Positions 35,243 to 43,961 of a DNA stretch of 64,000 bases are shown in pieces. The notes under the pieces were generated by a model that was given only the letters and a program-made list of their open reading frames with translations, ran no database searches and was not told the DNA's origin. The DNA is from Georgenia yuyongxinii (lineage in GTDB: Bacteria > Actinomycetota > Actinomycetes > Actinomycetales > Actinomycetaceae). The translations under genes were made by a program, and so were the position numbers. The stretch's first letter is position 1. Each line of letters begins with the position of its first letter. The DNA lies in the NCBI RefSeq assembly GCF_006352065.1, contig NZ_CP040915.1, positions 3,658,001-3,722,000 on the forward strand, given 5' to 3'.

Positions 35243-35895
35243 ATGGCCGTGGTGACGGCGCTGCTGTGCGCCGTCGTCCTTGTCGTGCCCGTGCTGGTCC
35301 TGCCCATTCTGCCGGGAGCACCAGCGCCGTGCGTCTGCCCCGGGCGCTCGTCGCGTTCCTCGCGCTCGTCGCCGTCATGGTCATCGTGTCCGAGAACTCC
35401 CCGCAGCTCCCCGGCTCGTTGTGGGCGCTGCTGTTTCTCGGCGCCGGTCTCGCGCTCGCCTACGCGGTGATGGTGCGGGTCACGGCCAAGGCGGCCAACG
35501 GACCCAGCGCGCCCGGCCGCGCCCTGTACGACCAGGCGCGGGGGTTCCGGCGCTACGTCGCCACGGCCGAGGCGGAGCAGGTCCGCTTCGAGGAGGGCAT
35601 CGACGTCTTCTCGCGGTACTTGCCGTACGCGATGGTCTTCGGCGAGGCAGAGCGCTGGGGCGAGGTCTTCGCGCAGCTGGCGGGACAGGGCCAGGCCGCC
35701 CCGCCTTCCTGGTACGTGGGATCGCACCTCCGCGACGGAACCAGCGGCTCGTCCTTCGCCCAGTCACTGGGCTCGTTCGCCACTGCCTCGAGCTCGACGC
35801 TGAGCTCCACACCAGGGTCCTCCGGCTCCTCCGGGTCCCGCGGAGGAGGTGGTGGGTTCTCCGGCGGAGGCGGGGGTGGCGGCGGCGGTCGCTGA
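35243..35895 (+). pseudogene. Frameshifted C-terminal remnant of a DUF2207 membrane protein
   Basis: The last 150 or so codons match the end of DUF2207 membrane proteins: YDQARGFRRYVATAEAEQVR, FEEGIDVFSRYLPYAMVFG and a glycine-rich GGGGGFSGGGG tail. DUF2207 proteins are normally about 550-650 residues, with a signal peptide and a large extracellular domain; both are missing. A membrane helix, MAVVTALLCAVVLVVPVLVL, is encoded from 35243 in a different frame and would join to VRLPRALVAFLALVAVMVIV after a shift near 35325. The locus therefore looks both truncated and frameshifted. The in-frame part alone (35266-35895) might still be translated. Confidence 0.65.
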
Positions 35896-35925
35896 CGGCG
35901 CGGCCCTGTTGCAGACCGGACCGTG

Positions 35926-35990
35926 GATGACTTGTCACGGAGGAGTTGACATGTCACGGAGAAGAACCGTGGATGACATGTCACGGAGAA
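35926..35990 (+). repeat. 19-bp repeat, locus D (3 units)
   Basis: Units are GATGACTTGTCACGGAGGA (35926-35944), GTTGACATGTCACGGAGAA (35945-35963) and, after an eight-base spacer, GATGACATGTCACGGAGAA (35972-35990). The words ACCGTG precede the first and third units, suggesting duplication of a larger block. The array lies 30 bases after the DUF2207 remnant and ends 33 bases before the DUF2293 gene. Confidence 0.85.
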
Positions 35991-36023
35991 GAGGGGACGC
36001 GTGCCGGCGGCCATAATCGGTTC

Positions 36024-36689
36024 ATGGCGGAGGAGCCGCTGACCGATCTGCACCTCGACGTGTACGACACGCGCGAGGGGCCGTGGAACCCTGAGCACGG
36101 CGAGATCAAGATCCCGGACGACTGGACCTTCCTGCCCTCCGGGGACGCGTTCGTCACGCGCACTGTCAAGGCGGCGGGCCGGTACTGGCTGGCCTGGCGC
36201 CCACGCGGACGCAACCGCCCGCACCGCCGACTCGAAGGCCTGTGGGCGCCGGCGGCGGCTATCGCCGAGGCGCAGGCGGCCGCGGCAGCGACCGCCGAGC
36301 GGCGGGAGCGGCAGCGCGAGCGGGGCGCGCGCCAACGCGCCCGGTCCGAGGACCGCTACCGCACCGAGCTCGCCGCCGCGATCCTGGTCTACCTCGGCTT
36401 CGACGCCGCGCACGTGGACCTCGCCCACCAGATCGCGGACGGGGCCGCCGGCCATGCGGCGATCGTCGGCAGCGGTCGGGTGGGCCGGACCCGGAAGCTG
36501 CCGCTCGAGGACCGCGCGGCCCTGGCGGCGCGGGCGTGGATCCGCCACCGGTTCACCGACTACGAGGACCGGCTGAACAGCCTCTACGGCGACGACCTCC
36601 TGCTCGACGAGCTGGACTACCGCGGCATCAAGCACGACGCGCACTCCGCCGTCGACGCCTTCCTCGCCGAGCACCGCCCTCCCTGCTGA
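36024..36689 (+). CDS. DUF2293 family protein
   Basis: The 221-residue protein has a short N-terminal beta region (PDDWTFLPSGDAFVTRTVKA, ending in a basic RPRGRNRPHRR patch), a charged Ala/Glu/Arg helix (about 80-110) and a C-terminal helical domain. That domain contains VGSGRVGRTRKLPLEDRAAL and AWIRHRFTDYE, the DUF2293 signature, of unknown function. The basic patch and the helical domain could suggest nucleic-acid binding, but this is inference. ATG 36024 (MAEEPLTDLHLDVYD) was selected because upstream in-frame codons are the 19-bp repeat. It is 37 bases ahead of an SDR gene on the same strand. Confidence 0.8.
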   Translation: MAEEPLTDLHLDVYDTREGPWNPEHGEIKIPDDWTFLPSGDAFVTRTVKAAGRYWLAWRPRGRNRPHRRLEGLWAPAAAIAEAQAAAAATAERRERQRERGARQRARSEDRYRTELAAAILVYLGFDAAHVDLAHQIADGAAGHAAIVGSGRVGRTRKLPLEDRAALAARAWIRHRFTDYEDRLNSLYGDDLLLDELDYRGIKHDAHSAVDAFLAEHRPPC

Positions 36690-36726
36690 CCACCGCCGTC
36701 CGATGCGCTGTCAGGAGGAAGACACC

Positions 36727-37470
36727 ATGATGCGCATCCTCATCACCGGGTCGACCGACGGGCTCGGCCTCGCGACCGCTGAGACGCTGCTCAGCGAGGG
36801 GCATGAGGTGGTCGTGCACGCCCGCTCGGAGGAGCGGGTGCCCGCGGTCCAGCACCTGCTCGACCGGGGCGCGCACTGCCTGCTGGGCGACCTCGCCGAC
36901 CCCGCCCAGGTGCGAAGGATCGCCGACAGCGCGAACCGGCTCGGCAGCATCGACGCCGTCATCCACAACGCCGGGGTCTGGCACGGGCCCGCGGTCCTGG
37001 CGGTCAACGTGGTGGCCCCGTACCTGCTGACGGCGCTGATCCCGGGTCCACGCCGCCTGATCTACCTCAGCAGCGGCATGCACCGCGGCGGCGACCCCCG
37101 GCTGAGCGGCCTGGACTGGACGGGACGCACCGCGACGGCGTCGTACTCCACGAGCAAGCTGCTGGTGACCGCACTGTCGGCCGCTATCGGACGCCGGTTC
37201 CCTGAGGTCCTCAGCAACGCGGTGGATCCGGGCTGGGTGCCCACCCGGATGGGCGGGTCATCCGCCCCGGACGATCTGCGGCTCGGCCACCGGACGCAGG
37301 AGTGGCTGGCCACCAGCAGCGACCCGGCGGCGCTGACCAGCGGGGGCTACTGGTACCACCAGCGCACCCGCGCACCGCACCCGACGGTGAACGACCACCA
37401 CTTCCAGGACGCGATGGTGCACCACCTGGCCGATCACACCGGCGTTACGCTCGACGCCCTGGACGGCTGA
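36727..37470 (+). CDS. Short-chain dehydrogenase/reductase
   Basis: The 247-residue SDR has a nucleotide-binding loop TGSTDGLGLATAE (residues 7-19), the NAG motif (HNAGVW, about 86), the active-site Ser (YLSSGMHRG) and the catalytic YSTSK (about 140). The sequence between the binding loop and NAG is shorter than in classical SDRs. ATG 36727 has GAGGA eight bases upstream. It follows the DUF2293 gene closely, so the two may be cotranscribed, and a strong hairpin follows the stop. The substrate is unknown. Confidence 0.85.
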   Translation: MMRILITGSTDGLGLATAETLLSEGHEVVVHARSEERVPAVQHLLDRGAHCLLGDLADPAQVRRIADSANRLGSIDAVIHNAGVWHGPAVLAVNVVAPYLLTALIPGPRRLIYLSSGMHRGGDPRLSGLDWTGRTATASYSTSKLLVTALSAAIGRRFPEVLSNAVDPGWVPTRMGGSSAPDDLRLGHRTQEWLATSSDPAALTSGGYWYHQRTRAPHPTVNDHHFQDAMVHHLADHTGVTLDALDG

Positions 37471-37482
37471 TAGGCACGGCAA

Positions 37483-37512
37483 AGGGCCGGCCGCACGACG
37501 GCGGCCGGCCCT
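37483..37512. terminator. Bidirectional terminator, SDR / GlsB genes
   Basis: Perfect 12-bp arms AGGGCCGGCCGC (37483-37494) and their complement (37501-37512) flank a 6-base loop. The hairpin sits in the 49-base gap between two convergent genes. It should stop transcription from both sides. Confidence 0.75.
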
Positions 37513-37519
37513 GCCCAGG

Positions 37520-37789
37520 TCAGCGTACGGAGCGGCTCCTGCCGCGGATGCCGAGATAGATCGCGATGAAGACGATCGCCAGCACGATCGAGATGACCCA
37601 CCTGATCCAGTCGATCCCCGGCGTCTCCTCCACACCTAGGAGGTTGGACAGGTAGTACCCGGCAAGGGCGCCGAGCGCGCCGAGGATGATCGTCCAGATG
37701 ACACCGATGTTCTGGTCGCCCCGCATGAACAGGCGGGCGAGAGCACCGATCACGGCTCCGAAGATGATCAGGCCGATGAGTTCTCCCAT
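37520..37789 (-). CDS. GlsB/YeaQ/YmgE family membrane protein
   Basis: The 89-residue protein has three short membrane helices separated by glycine-rich turns. It opens MGELIGLIIFGAVIGALARL, followed by GVIWTIILGALGALAGYYLS; GLIxxxxxGAxxGxLA is the transglycosylase-associated (PF04226) pattern. Such small proteins accumulate in stationary phase and stress, and their role is unknown. ATG 37789 has a weak AGGGG ribosome site. It lies downstream of the DEAD-box helicase? No: the helicase gene is upstream of nothing here; this gene stands alone, with the helicase transcribed from further right on the same strand. Confidence 0.85.
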   Translation of the reverse strand: MGELIGLIIFGAVIGALARLFMRGDQNIGVIWTIILGALGALAGYYLSNLLGVEETPGIDWIRWVISIVLAIVFIAIYLGIRGRSRSVR

Positions 37790-37911
37790 GGTGGGACACC
37801 CCTCTCTTCCGTCGTCAGGCCGCAGCATGCGGACGCCGCCGTCTGGCGGCTGACGTCGGAATCGTTGCAGGTCACGTGCGGGTGCGCACGCCGAAACTGC
37901 GGGCGCCGGAC

Positions 37912-39414
37912 CTACAGGCCGCGACCGTTCGCGGTCGCACGGCGCCGGGCGTGCGGACGACCGGCCGGCTCCGCGGCGCGGGCACGGGGGGTGCCGGAAC
38001 GCTCGCCCGAGGTGGTGCTGTGGACCGGGCGCGAACCGCCGTCGGACCGGGCAGGACCGGTCTGCCCACCGGATCCACCACGACCGCGACGGCGGGCCGG
38101 GCGGCCTGCGGGTGCGGCCTGACCGCCGACCCGCGCAGGGCGGCGCGCCGGCTGCGGTGCGGGCTTGCGGGAAGCGGCGACGGGCGCGCTGTCCGGCGCG
38201 ACCGGTGCCGCGATCGCGCCGACCAGGGCGCGTACCCGCTGGTCCGATGCCCCGACCCGTGCGGGCGTGGCGGTGATCTTGGCAGCCCGGGCCAGCGACC
38301 GGAAGTCCGCGCGCTGCTCGGGCAGGACCACGGTCACGACGTCGCCGCCGTGGCCCGCGCGGGCGGTGCGGCCCGAGCGGTGCAGGTAGGCCTTGTGCTC
38401 GGCCGGCGGGTCGACGTGGACGACCAGGTCGACATCGTCGACGTGGATGCCGCGGGCGGCGATGTCGGTGGCCACCATGACCTTGACCTCACCGGAGGAG
38501 AACGCGTCCAGGCCGCGCTCGCGCGCGTTCTGGGACAGGTTGCCGTGCAGCTCCACGGCCGGGATGCCGGCGGAGGTGAGCTGGCGGGCCAGCTTCTTGG
38601 CCTGGTGCTTGGTGCGCGTGAACAGGATGCGGCGGGTGGCTCCGGAGGCGAGGGCCTGCACCAGGTCGGACTTCTCCGTGGGCGAGGCGACCTCGAAGAC
38701 GTGGTGCTCCATCGAGGTCACGGCCGAGGTGTCCGGGTCGACGCTGTGCTGGAGGGGCTCGCGCAGGAACTGCCGGACGAGCTTGTCCACCCCGTTGTCG
38801 AGCGTGGCGGAGAACAGCAGGCGCTGGGTCCCGGCCGGTGTCGCCTTGAGGATGCGGGTCACGCCCGGCAGGAAGCCGAGGTCGGCCATGTGGTCGGCCT
38901 CGTCGAGGACGGTGATGGCGACGGCGTCCAGACGCACGTGGCCCTGGTTCATGAGGTCCTCGAGGCGGCCGGGGCACGCCACGACGATGTCCACGCCCCG
39001 CTGCATCGCAGCGACCTGCGAGCCCTGTTTGACGCCGCCGAAGATCGTCGTGACGTTCAGCCCGGCGGCGGTGGCCAGCGGCGTGATCGTCTCGGCGATC
39101 TGGTTGGCCAGCTCCCGGGTGGGGGCGAGCACCAGGCCGCGGGGACGGTTCGGCTGGCGGCGGCCCGGGAGTCGCTCCCCCGAGGGCACGAGTGCCGCGA
39201 GACGCGCCACGAGAGGCAGGGCGAAGGCGAGCGTCTTGCCGGAGCCGGTGCGGCCGCGGCCCAGGACGTCACGTCCCGCCAGGGTGTCGGGCAGGGTGGC
39301 GGACTGGATCGGGAACGGTGCGTCGATGCCGCGGGCGGTCATGGACCGCACGAGCGACGCAGGTACGCCGAGGGCGGCGAAGGTGGTGGTGGTGGGCAGA
39401 GTGGTGTCAGGCAC
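37912..39414 (-). CDS. DEAD-box RNA helicase (RhlE-like)
   Basis: The 500-residue ATP-dependent RNA helicase has a Q-motif with FPIQSATLP (34-42), Walker A GRTGSGKT (54-61), PTRELA, GG, PGR, DEAD (171-174), SAT (202-204), and in domain 2 ATDIAARGIHV and HRSGRTARAG. The normal AxxGxGKT alanine is glycine here. From about residue 395 a low-complexity Arg/Ala/Pro/Gly tail probably contacts RNA. GTG 39414 was used; the ribosome site is weak. Likely roles are ribosome assembly or cold adaptation, judged by family only. The gene is monocistronic. Confidence 0.93.
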   Translation of the reverse strand: MPDTTLPTTTTFAALGVPASLVRSMTARGIDAPFPIQSATLPDTLAGRDVLGRGRTGSGKTLAFALPLVARLAALVPSGERLPGRRQPNRPRGLVLAPTRELANQIAETITPLATAAGLNVTTIFGGVKQGSQVAAMQRGVDIVVACPGRLEDLMNQGHVRLDAVAITVLDEADHMADLGFLPGVTRILKATPAGTQRLLFSATLDNGVDKLVRQFLREPLQHSVDPDTSAVTSMEHHVFEVASPTEKSDLVQALASGATRRILFTRTKHQAKKLARQLTSAGIPAVELHGNLSQNARERGLDAFSSGEVKVMVATDIAARGIHVDDVDLVVHVDPPAEHKAYLHRSGRTARAGHGGDVVTVVLPEQRADFRSLARAAKITATPARVGASDQRVRALVGAIAAPVAPDSAPVAASRKPAPQPARRPARVGGQAAPAGRPARRRGRGGSGGQTGPARSDGGSRPVHSTTSGERSGTPRARAAEPAGRPHARRRATANGRGL

Positions 39415-39629
39415 GGAAACGGTACTTCTCTCAGCTGGAGGTCACCGCAGGCATCTCCGCTGTCCGCGTCATCGGCGGCCGGGCCGCCGGCGCTGTAGCC
39501 GTGCTGTGCGATGTCGGGGCTCGCCGGTGCGGCGGGCGTCCCTGGTGTCCAGTATCGCACGCGCCGTCCAGTTGCGGAGCGTGTGGTCCGGTGAGACGGC
39601 GCACGGCGGTGCGGCCGTAGGGTCGGGGC

Positions 39630-40322
39630 GTGGGCGAGCAACCCGGCTGGAGCGACCGCGACCGTGCACTGTGGGACACCTGCGAGATGGTGGCGGCCCG
39701 CGTGCGCGGTCTCCCGGTGCACCCGCCGGTTCCGGTCGGCTCCCCGGTGCGTCCGGTGGCCGACGGCGAGACCTTGCTGGCCGCTGGGCCGGTCACCCGG
39801 TACGTGGTCCAGGCGGGGGACGGCTCCTACCGGCGCAGCTCGGGCTTCTTCTTCGCCACCGGTGCGGTGGGACTGGCGGCGACGGCGGCCGTGGCGGCCG
39901 GGCAGGTGCTCGGGAACTCCCGCCGGAAGAAGGCGGCACGTCTCGACGCCGCCCCGCGCTGGGTGCCGGCGGGCACCGGCCTGCTGACGGTCTCCACCCA
40001 CGGCTTCTACATCTCGGCCCCGGCCGGCCTGGCGCCCTGGTCCTTCGCGGCGGTCGGGGCGTGCGAGGTGGGTCGCCCGGGCCTCGTCGACCTGTCTGGC
40101 CAGTCCACCGCGGGACCGGTGCGCTGGCTCCTGGAGTCCGACTGGGCCGAGCTGCTCTTCGCCATGTGGGCCCTGGCCGCCCACCCGACGCACCCGCAGC
40201 TCGCGACGGGGGCGTGGCTGCCGCCCGGCTGGCTCGAGCACGCGGCCCGGCTGCGGGGCGGGGCGGCAGCCACGGCGGTCAGCCAGCTTCCGGGCCCGGA
40301 CACGGGTCTGTTCAGAACCTGA
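39630..40322 (+). CDS. Hypothetical membrane-associated protein
   Basis: The 230-residue protein has one likely membrane helix near 75-93 (FFFATGAVGLAATAAVAAGQ), followed by NSRRKKAARLDAAPRW. A C-terminal domain reads TGLLTVSTHGFYISAPAGLA, with several Trp-rich segments. The pattern (a value tested by 'xxGLLTVSxxGFYI' strands, then WLLESDWAELLFAMWAL) recalls other actinobacterial hypothetical proteins but no named domain. GTG 39630 was chosen. Its last 11 bases overlap the end of the convergent chemotaxis-receptor gene, an unusual tail-to-tail overlap. Confidence 0.6.
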   Translation: MGEQPGWSDRDRALWDTCEMVAARVRGLPVHPPVPVGSPVRPVADGETLLAAGPVTRYVVQAGDGSYRRSSGFFFATGAVGLAATAAVAAGQVLGNSRRKKAARLDAAPRWVPAGTGLLTVSTHGFYISAPAGLAPWSFAAVGACEVGRPGLVDLSGQSTAGPVRWLLESDWAELLFAMWALAAHPTHPQLATGAWLPPGWLEHAARLRGGAAATAVSQLPGPDTGLFRT

Positions 40323-41982
40323 AGACGCTCACGCGCTCGCGCAGCTCGTCCGACATGCGGGCGAGCTCGTCGGTCGAGGCCTCCATGTGTCCCGTGACGT
40401 CGGACGTGGTGCGGGCAGCGGTGGCGACCCCAGTGATGTTCTGAGCGATCTCCCGGGCCCCGGTGGCAGCCTCGGCGAACGACCGGGACATCGCGTTGGT
40501 CGTCACGGTCTGTTCCTCGACCGCGGAGGCGATCGTCATCTGATAGTCGTTGATCTGCCCCACGACCTCACTGATCCGGCCGATGGCACCCACCGCCACG
40601 CCCGTCTGGGCCTGGATGGCCTCGATCCGGCGGGCGATGGACTCCGTCGCCCGCGCCGTCTCGTGGGCCAGCTCCTTGACCTCCGAGGCTACGACGGCGA
40701 AGCCCTTGCCCACCTCGCCGGCACGGGCGGCCTCGATCGCGGCGTTGAGGGCCAGCAGGTTCGTCTGCTCCGCGATGGCGGTGATGACCTTGACGACGTC
40801 GCCGATCTCCTGGGAGGACTCCCCCAGCCGGGTGATGACGCCGTTGGTGGCCGCCGCGTGCTCGGTCGCCTGGGCGGCGACCTTCGCCGCCTCGGCGGCG
40901 TTGTGCGCGATCTGCCGGATCGACACCTCCATCTGCTCGGCGCCCGCCGCGGCGGACTGGACGTTGTGCGAGATCTGCTCGGTGGCCGAGGCGACCACGC
41001 CCACCTGGGCCGAGGCTTCCGCGGCCCCAGCGGCCACGTGCGTGCTGCCGGCGGAGAGCTCCTCCGCGGCGGTCGCGACGGCCTGCGCCGTCTGGCTGAC
41101 CGCGGCCATGGTGCGGCCCAGCTGGCGCATGGACGCGCCGAGCGAGGCGGCCATGTGCCCCAGCTCGTCTCGCGCACCCACCTCCGGGAGCGCAGTCAGG
41201 TCGCCGCGGCCGAGCGCGGCTACCGACGCGCCGACCGTCCGCACGGTCCGGGTGATCTGCCTGACGATGAGGGTGGCGATCAGGCCGCTGGTGGCGAGGC
41301 CGACGATCAGTGCGACGACGAGGTTGCGCTCGGCACGAGTGGCCTGTGCCGCCCCGTCCTCCATGGCGTCGGTGGCGTAGTCGTCCTCGGCGATGAGCGA
41401 GGACCGGATCAGGTCGCTGACGTTCTGGGCCAACGGGTGGAGGGTCCGCTCGAAGTACGCCTCGGTCGCGGCGCCGTCACCGGACCGCACGTGTTCGGCC
41501 CATCCGGTCCGGACCGCCCCGTGGTAGGCCTCCAGCGCCGTCCGGATCGGGTCGACGAGACTCGGGTTCGCCGCCGTGGGGCGGTACACCTCGAGCCGCT
41601 CCAACGTCACGGCCGCCCGCTCGTCGAGCTCGACCAGGTGCTGCTCGACGGTCACCGGCGAGCGCATCGGCAGGGCGAGGGCTTGCGTGCGGCTCTCGGT
41701 GAACAGCCGTTCGGCGCTGACGAGATCCAGGACCGACGCGGTCGAGAAGTGGTACTGGTCGTCCATCGCCCCGGCAAGGCCCCGCACGTTGAGGATGCCG
41801 AGCGCGGCCATGGTGAGCGCGACGATCCCGAGGATGCCGACCGCGCTGATGATCTTGCGGCCGATCGGCCGGTTCGCGAACCACGCCCGTGCCCGGCCGC
41901 GGCCTCGGCCCTCGGCGCGGTCTCGCGTCTGATAGCGGCCACGCAGTGGCATGGGACGGACAGCCGTGGCGGCGTCGGCCAT
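40312..41982 (-). CDS. Methyl-accepting chemotaxis protein
   Basis: The 556-residue receptor has membrane helices at about 45-65 and 220-240, with a helical ligand-binding region of about 155 residues between them. A HAMP linker (about 240-293) and a long cytoplasmic coiled coil follow. The coil tip reads EQTNLLALNAAIEAARAGEV and GKGFAVVASEVKELA, which binds CheA/CheW. ATG 41982 follows GGGGAGGG; two further ATGs upstream (42027, 42048) lack a site. No che or flagellar genes are in the window, so the receptor is an orphan here. The ligand is unknown. Confidence 0.93.
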   Translation of the reverse strand: MADAATAVRPMPLRGRYQTRDRAEGRGRGRARAWFANRPIGRKIISAVGILGIVALTMAALGILNVRGLAGAMDDQYHFSTASVLDLVSAERLFTESRTQALALPMRSPVTVEQHLVELDERAAVTLERLEVYRPTAANPSLVDPIRTALEAYHGAVRTGWAEHVRSGDGAATEAYFERTLHPLAQNVSDLIRSSLIAEDDYATDAMEDGAAQATRAERNLVVALIVGLATSGLIATLIVRQITRTVRTVGASVAALGRGDLTALPEVGARDELGHMAASLGASMRQLGRTMAAVSQTAQAVATAAEELSAGSTHVAAGAAEASAQVGVVASATEQISHNVQSAAAGAEQMEVSIRQIAHNAAEAAKVAAQATEHAAATNGVITRLGESSQEIGDVVKVITAIAEQTNLLALNAAIEAARAGEVGKGFAVVASEVKELAHETARATESIARRIEAIQAQTGVAVGAIGRISEVVGQINDYQMTIASAVEEQTVTTNAMSRSFAEAATGAREIAQNITGVATAARTTSDVTGHMEASTDELARMSDELRERVSVFRF

Positions 41983-42088
41983 GTTGCCCTCCCCGTCGAG
42001 CGCGAGACACGCAGTCCTGTCAGACATCGACCCCGCGGCGACACCCATGACGAGAGCCGGCTGTGATCTTGGTCACACACGGCCCCGG

Positions 42089-42961
42089 TCACCGGGCGCT
42101 GCGGCGCCGCGGCGGGCCTGCCGACGGTTGCGCGGCCAACGCCACGGCGACGCTTATCAGCACCAGCCCGAGCACCTCTCCGGTGGTGGGCACCTGCTCG
42201 AGCACCACGAGCCCGACCAGCAGGGACGTCGCCGGCAGCAGCGAGGTGAGCAGCGCGAACGTGGCCGCGGAGAGCCGGGTGAGGGCGACCTGCTCGATCG
42301 CGTACGGCACCAGCGAGGAGAGCACGCCCACCCCGACCACGGCCAGCAGGAGGGCCGGGTCGGCCAGGGGCTCGCCGGCCGTGCGCGCGGCCACCGGGAC
42401 GTAGACCAGCGCGCCGGCCGTCATCCCCACCGCCAGGGAGTCCAGCCCGCTGCGCCCGGCAGCGATCCGCCGGCCCAGGACGATGTAGACCGCCCACGCC
42501 GCCCCGGCCGCGAGCGCGAAGCCGACCCCGACGGCGGTGCCGGGAGCCGACCAGTCCAGGCCGAGCCCGGAGATCGACAGCACGCCGAGCAGCGCGACGC
42601 CGATCGCGAGCCGGATCCGCCAGCCGCGCCCGCCGATGGCCGCGACGGCCACCGGCCCGAGGTACTCCAGGGAGACGGCGGTGCCGAGGGGCAGGTGGTC
42701 GATCGCCACGTAGAAGAGCAGGTTCATCCCGGCCAGCACGAGGCCGAACAGCGCCGAGCTTCCCAGGTGGCGCCACGTCCAGGCCCGGCGCCACGGGCGC
42801 CGCCAGGCCAGCAGCAGCACCGCCGAGACGGCGATGCGCCACCACGCCACCGTGGTGGCGGGCATGAGCGTGAACAGGCCGACGGCGATCGCGGCCCCCA
42901 CGTATTGGCTCAGCCCGGAGAACATGAACAGCGCGGGAGCCGGCACCCGCCCACGGTTCAC
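42089..42961 (-). CDS. EamA-type (DMT superfamily) transporter
   Basis: The 290-residue protein has ten membrane helices in two five-helix EamA repeats. The first includes LFYVAIDHLPLGTAVSLEYL and the second LSAATFALLTSLLPATSLLV. Members such as RhtA export amino acids and related metabolites. GTG 42961 overlaps the stop of the AEC transporter gene as GTGA, so the two are co-expressed. It ends 330 bases from... the chemotaxis receptor start, oriented the same way. The substrate is unknown. Confidence 0.88.
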   Translation of the reverse strand: MNRGRVPAPALFMFSGLSQYVGAAIAVGLFTLMPATTVAWWRIAVSAVLLLAWRRPWRRAWTWRHLGSSALFGLVLAGMNLLFYVAIDHLPLGTAVSLEYLGPVAVAAIGGRGWRIRLAIGVALLGVLSISGLGLDWSAPGTAVGVGFALAAGAAWAVYIVLGRRIAAGRSGLDSLAVGMTAGALVYVPVAARTAGEPLADPALLLAVVGVGVLSSLVPYAIEQVALTRLSAATFALLTSLLPATSLLVGLVVLEQVPTTGEVLGLVLISVAVALAAQPSAGPPRRRSAR

Positions 42962-43881
42962 GTCAGCGCTCCCGCGAACGCGACGACCACCGGGATGCAG
43001 ACCAGCGTGCTGAGCAGCACCGTGTCCCGCACGAGCGGGACCGCCCGGCCGTACCGCATGGCGTAGACGAAGACGTTCTGCGCCGTCGGCAGCGCCGCGA
43101 CGACCACGGTGCCGAGCAGGTCCGAGCCGCTCAGTCCCATGACCTTCCACGCCAGGACGTAGGCGACCGCCGGCGCGAGGAGGGTCTTGAGGCCGACGGC
43201 GAGCCACAGCGGCCCGCGTCCCGCGCCGGTGCCGGGCAACGGCGACCCACGCAGGGACAGCCCGAACGCGACCAGCATGGTGGGCACTGCCATCGCACCG
43301 ACCATCTCGATCGGGGCGAGCACGAGATCGGGGAGCCGCCAGCCGGTGACCGAGAACAGCAGGCCGAGCGCGACACCGATGACCAGGGGGTTGCGCACCG
43401 GGGTCAGCAGGACGTGTCCGAGGGAGGTCCCGCGCCGGCCGGTCTGCAGATCGAGGACGGTGAAGCTGACCGGCACCATCACCAGCAGCTGAAGCAGGAG
43501 GATGGGCGCGATCGCCGCCGCGTCGCCGACCGCGAATACGAGGATCGGGATGCCGAGGTTGCCCGCGTTGACGTAGCTGGCGCTGAGTGTCCCGAGGGTG
43601 AGCTCGGCACCGCGCCGGCCCAGCAGGAACCGGGCGACCACGACGTACACCAGCGCGGCGACCGCCACGGTAACGACGTTGACGAGGGCGCCGGCGGAGA
43701 AGATGTCGGTGACGTCGGCGCCTGCGACGGTGAGGAACATCAGCGCCGGGGTGGCGGCGAAGAACGTCAGCCGGGACAGGACGAGGTCCGCGTCCTTGCC
43801 GAGCACCTCGAAGCGACCGAGCAGGTACCCGAGGACGACGATCACCGCGAGGGTGGCGAAGCCCGTGAGCACTGCTCCCAC
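42958..43881 (-). CDS. AEC-family (auxin efflux carrier-like) transporter
   Basis: The 307-residue protein has about ten helices. The central SYVNAGNLGIPILVFAVG is the AEC crossover motif, and ALPTAQNVFVYAMRYG lies in the second half. Bacterial members export small organic acids or amino acids. GTG 43881 is chosen because GGGGGA lies six bases upstream; an ATG at 43935 has no site. It is cotranslated with the EamA transporter behind it, so this is a two-transporter operon. Confidence 0.88.
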   Translation of the reverse strand: MGAVLTGFATLAVIVVLGYLLGRFEVLGKDADLVLSRLTFFAATPALMFLTVAGADVTDIFSAGALVNVVTVAVAALVYVVVARFLLGRRGAELTLGTLSASYVNAGNLGIPILVFAVGDAAAIAPILLLQLLVMVPVSFTVLDLQTGRRGTSLGHVLLTPVRNPLVIGVALGLLFSVTGWRLPDLVLAPIEMVGAMAVPTMLVAFGLSLRGSPLPGTGAGRGPLWLAVGLKTLLAPAVAYVLAWKVMGLSGSDLLGTVVVAALPTAQNVFVYAMRYGRAVPLVRDTVLLSTLVCIPVVVAFAGALT

Positions 43882-43961
43882 GCCGGGTCCCCCTTCCTGC
43901 GCCGCTCCGGCGGCCCGGGTCATCCTCCCATCCACGGCCGTCCGGGCCGGGCACCGCTGGG

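Noticed and set aside
40312-41982. Chemotaxis receptor as part of a flagellar/chemotaxis cluster
   Set aside because: No che, mot or fli genes are found within the window on either side.
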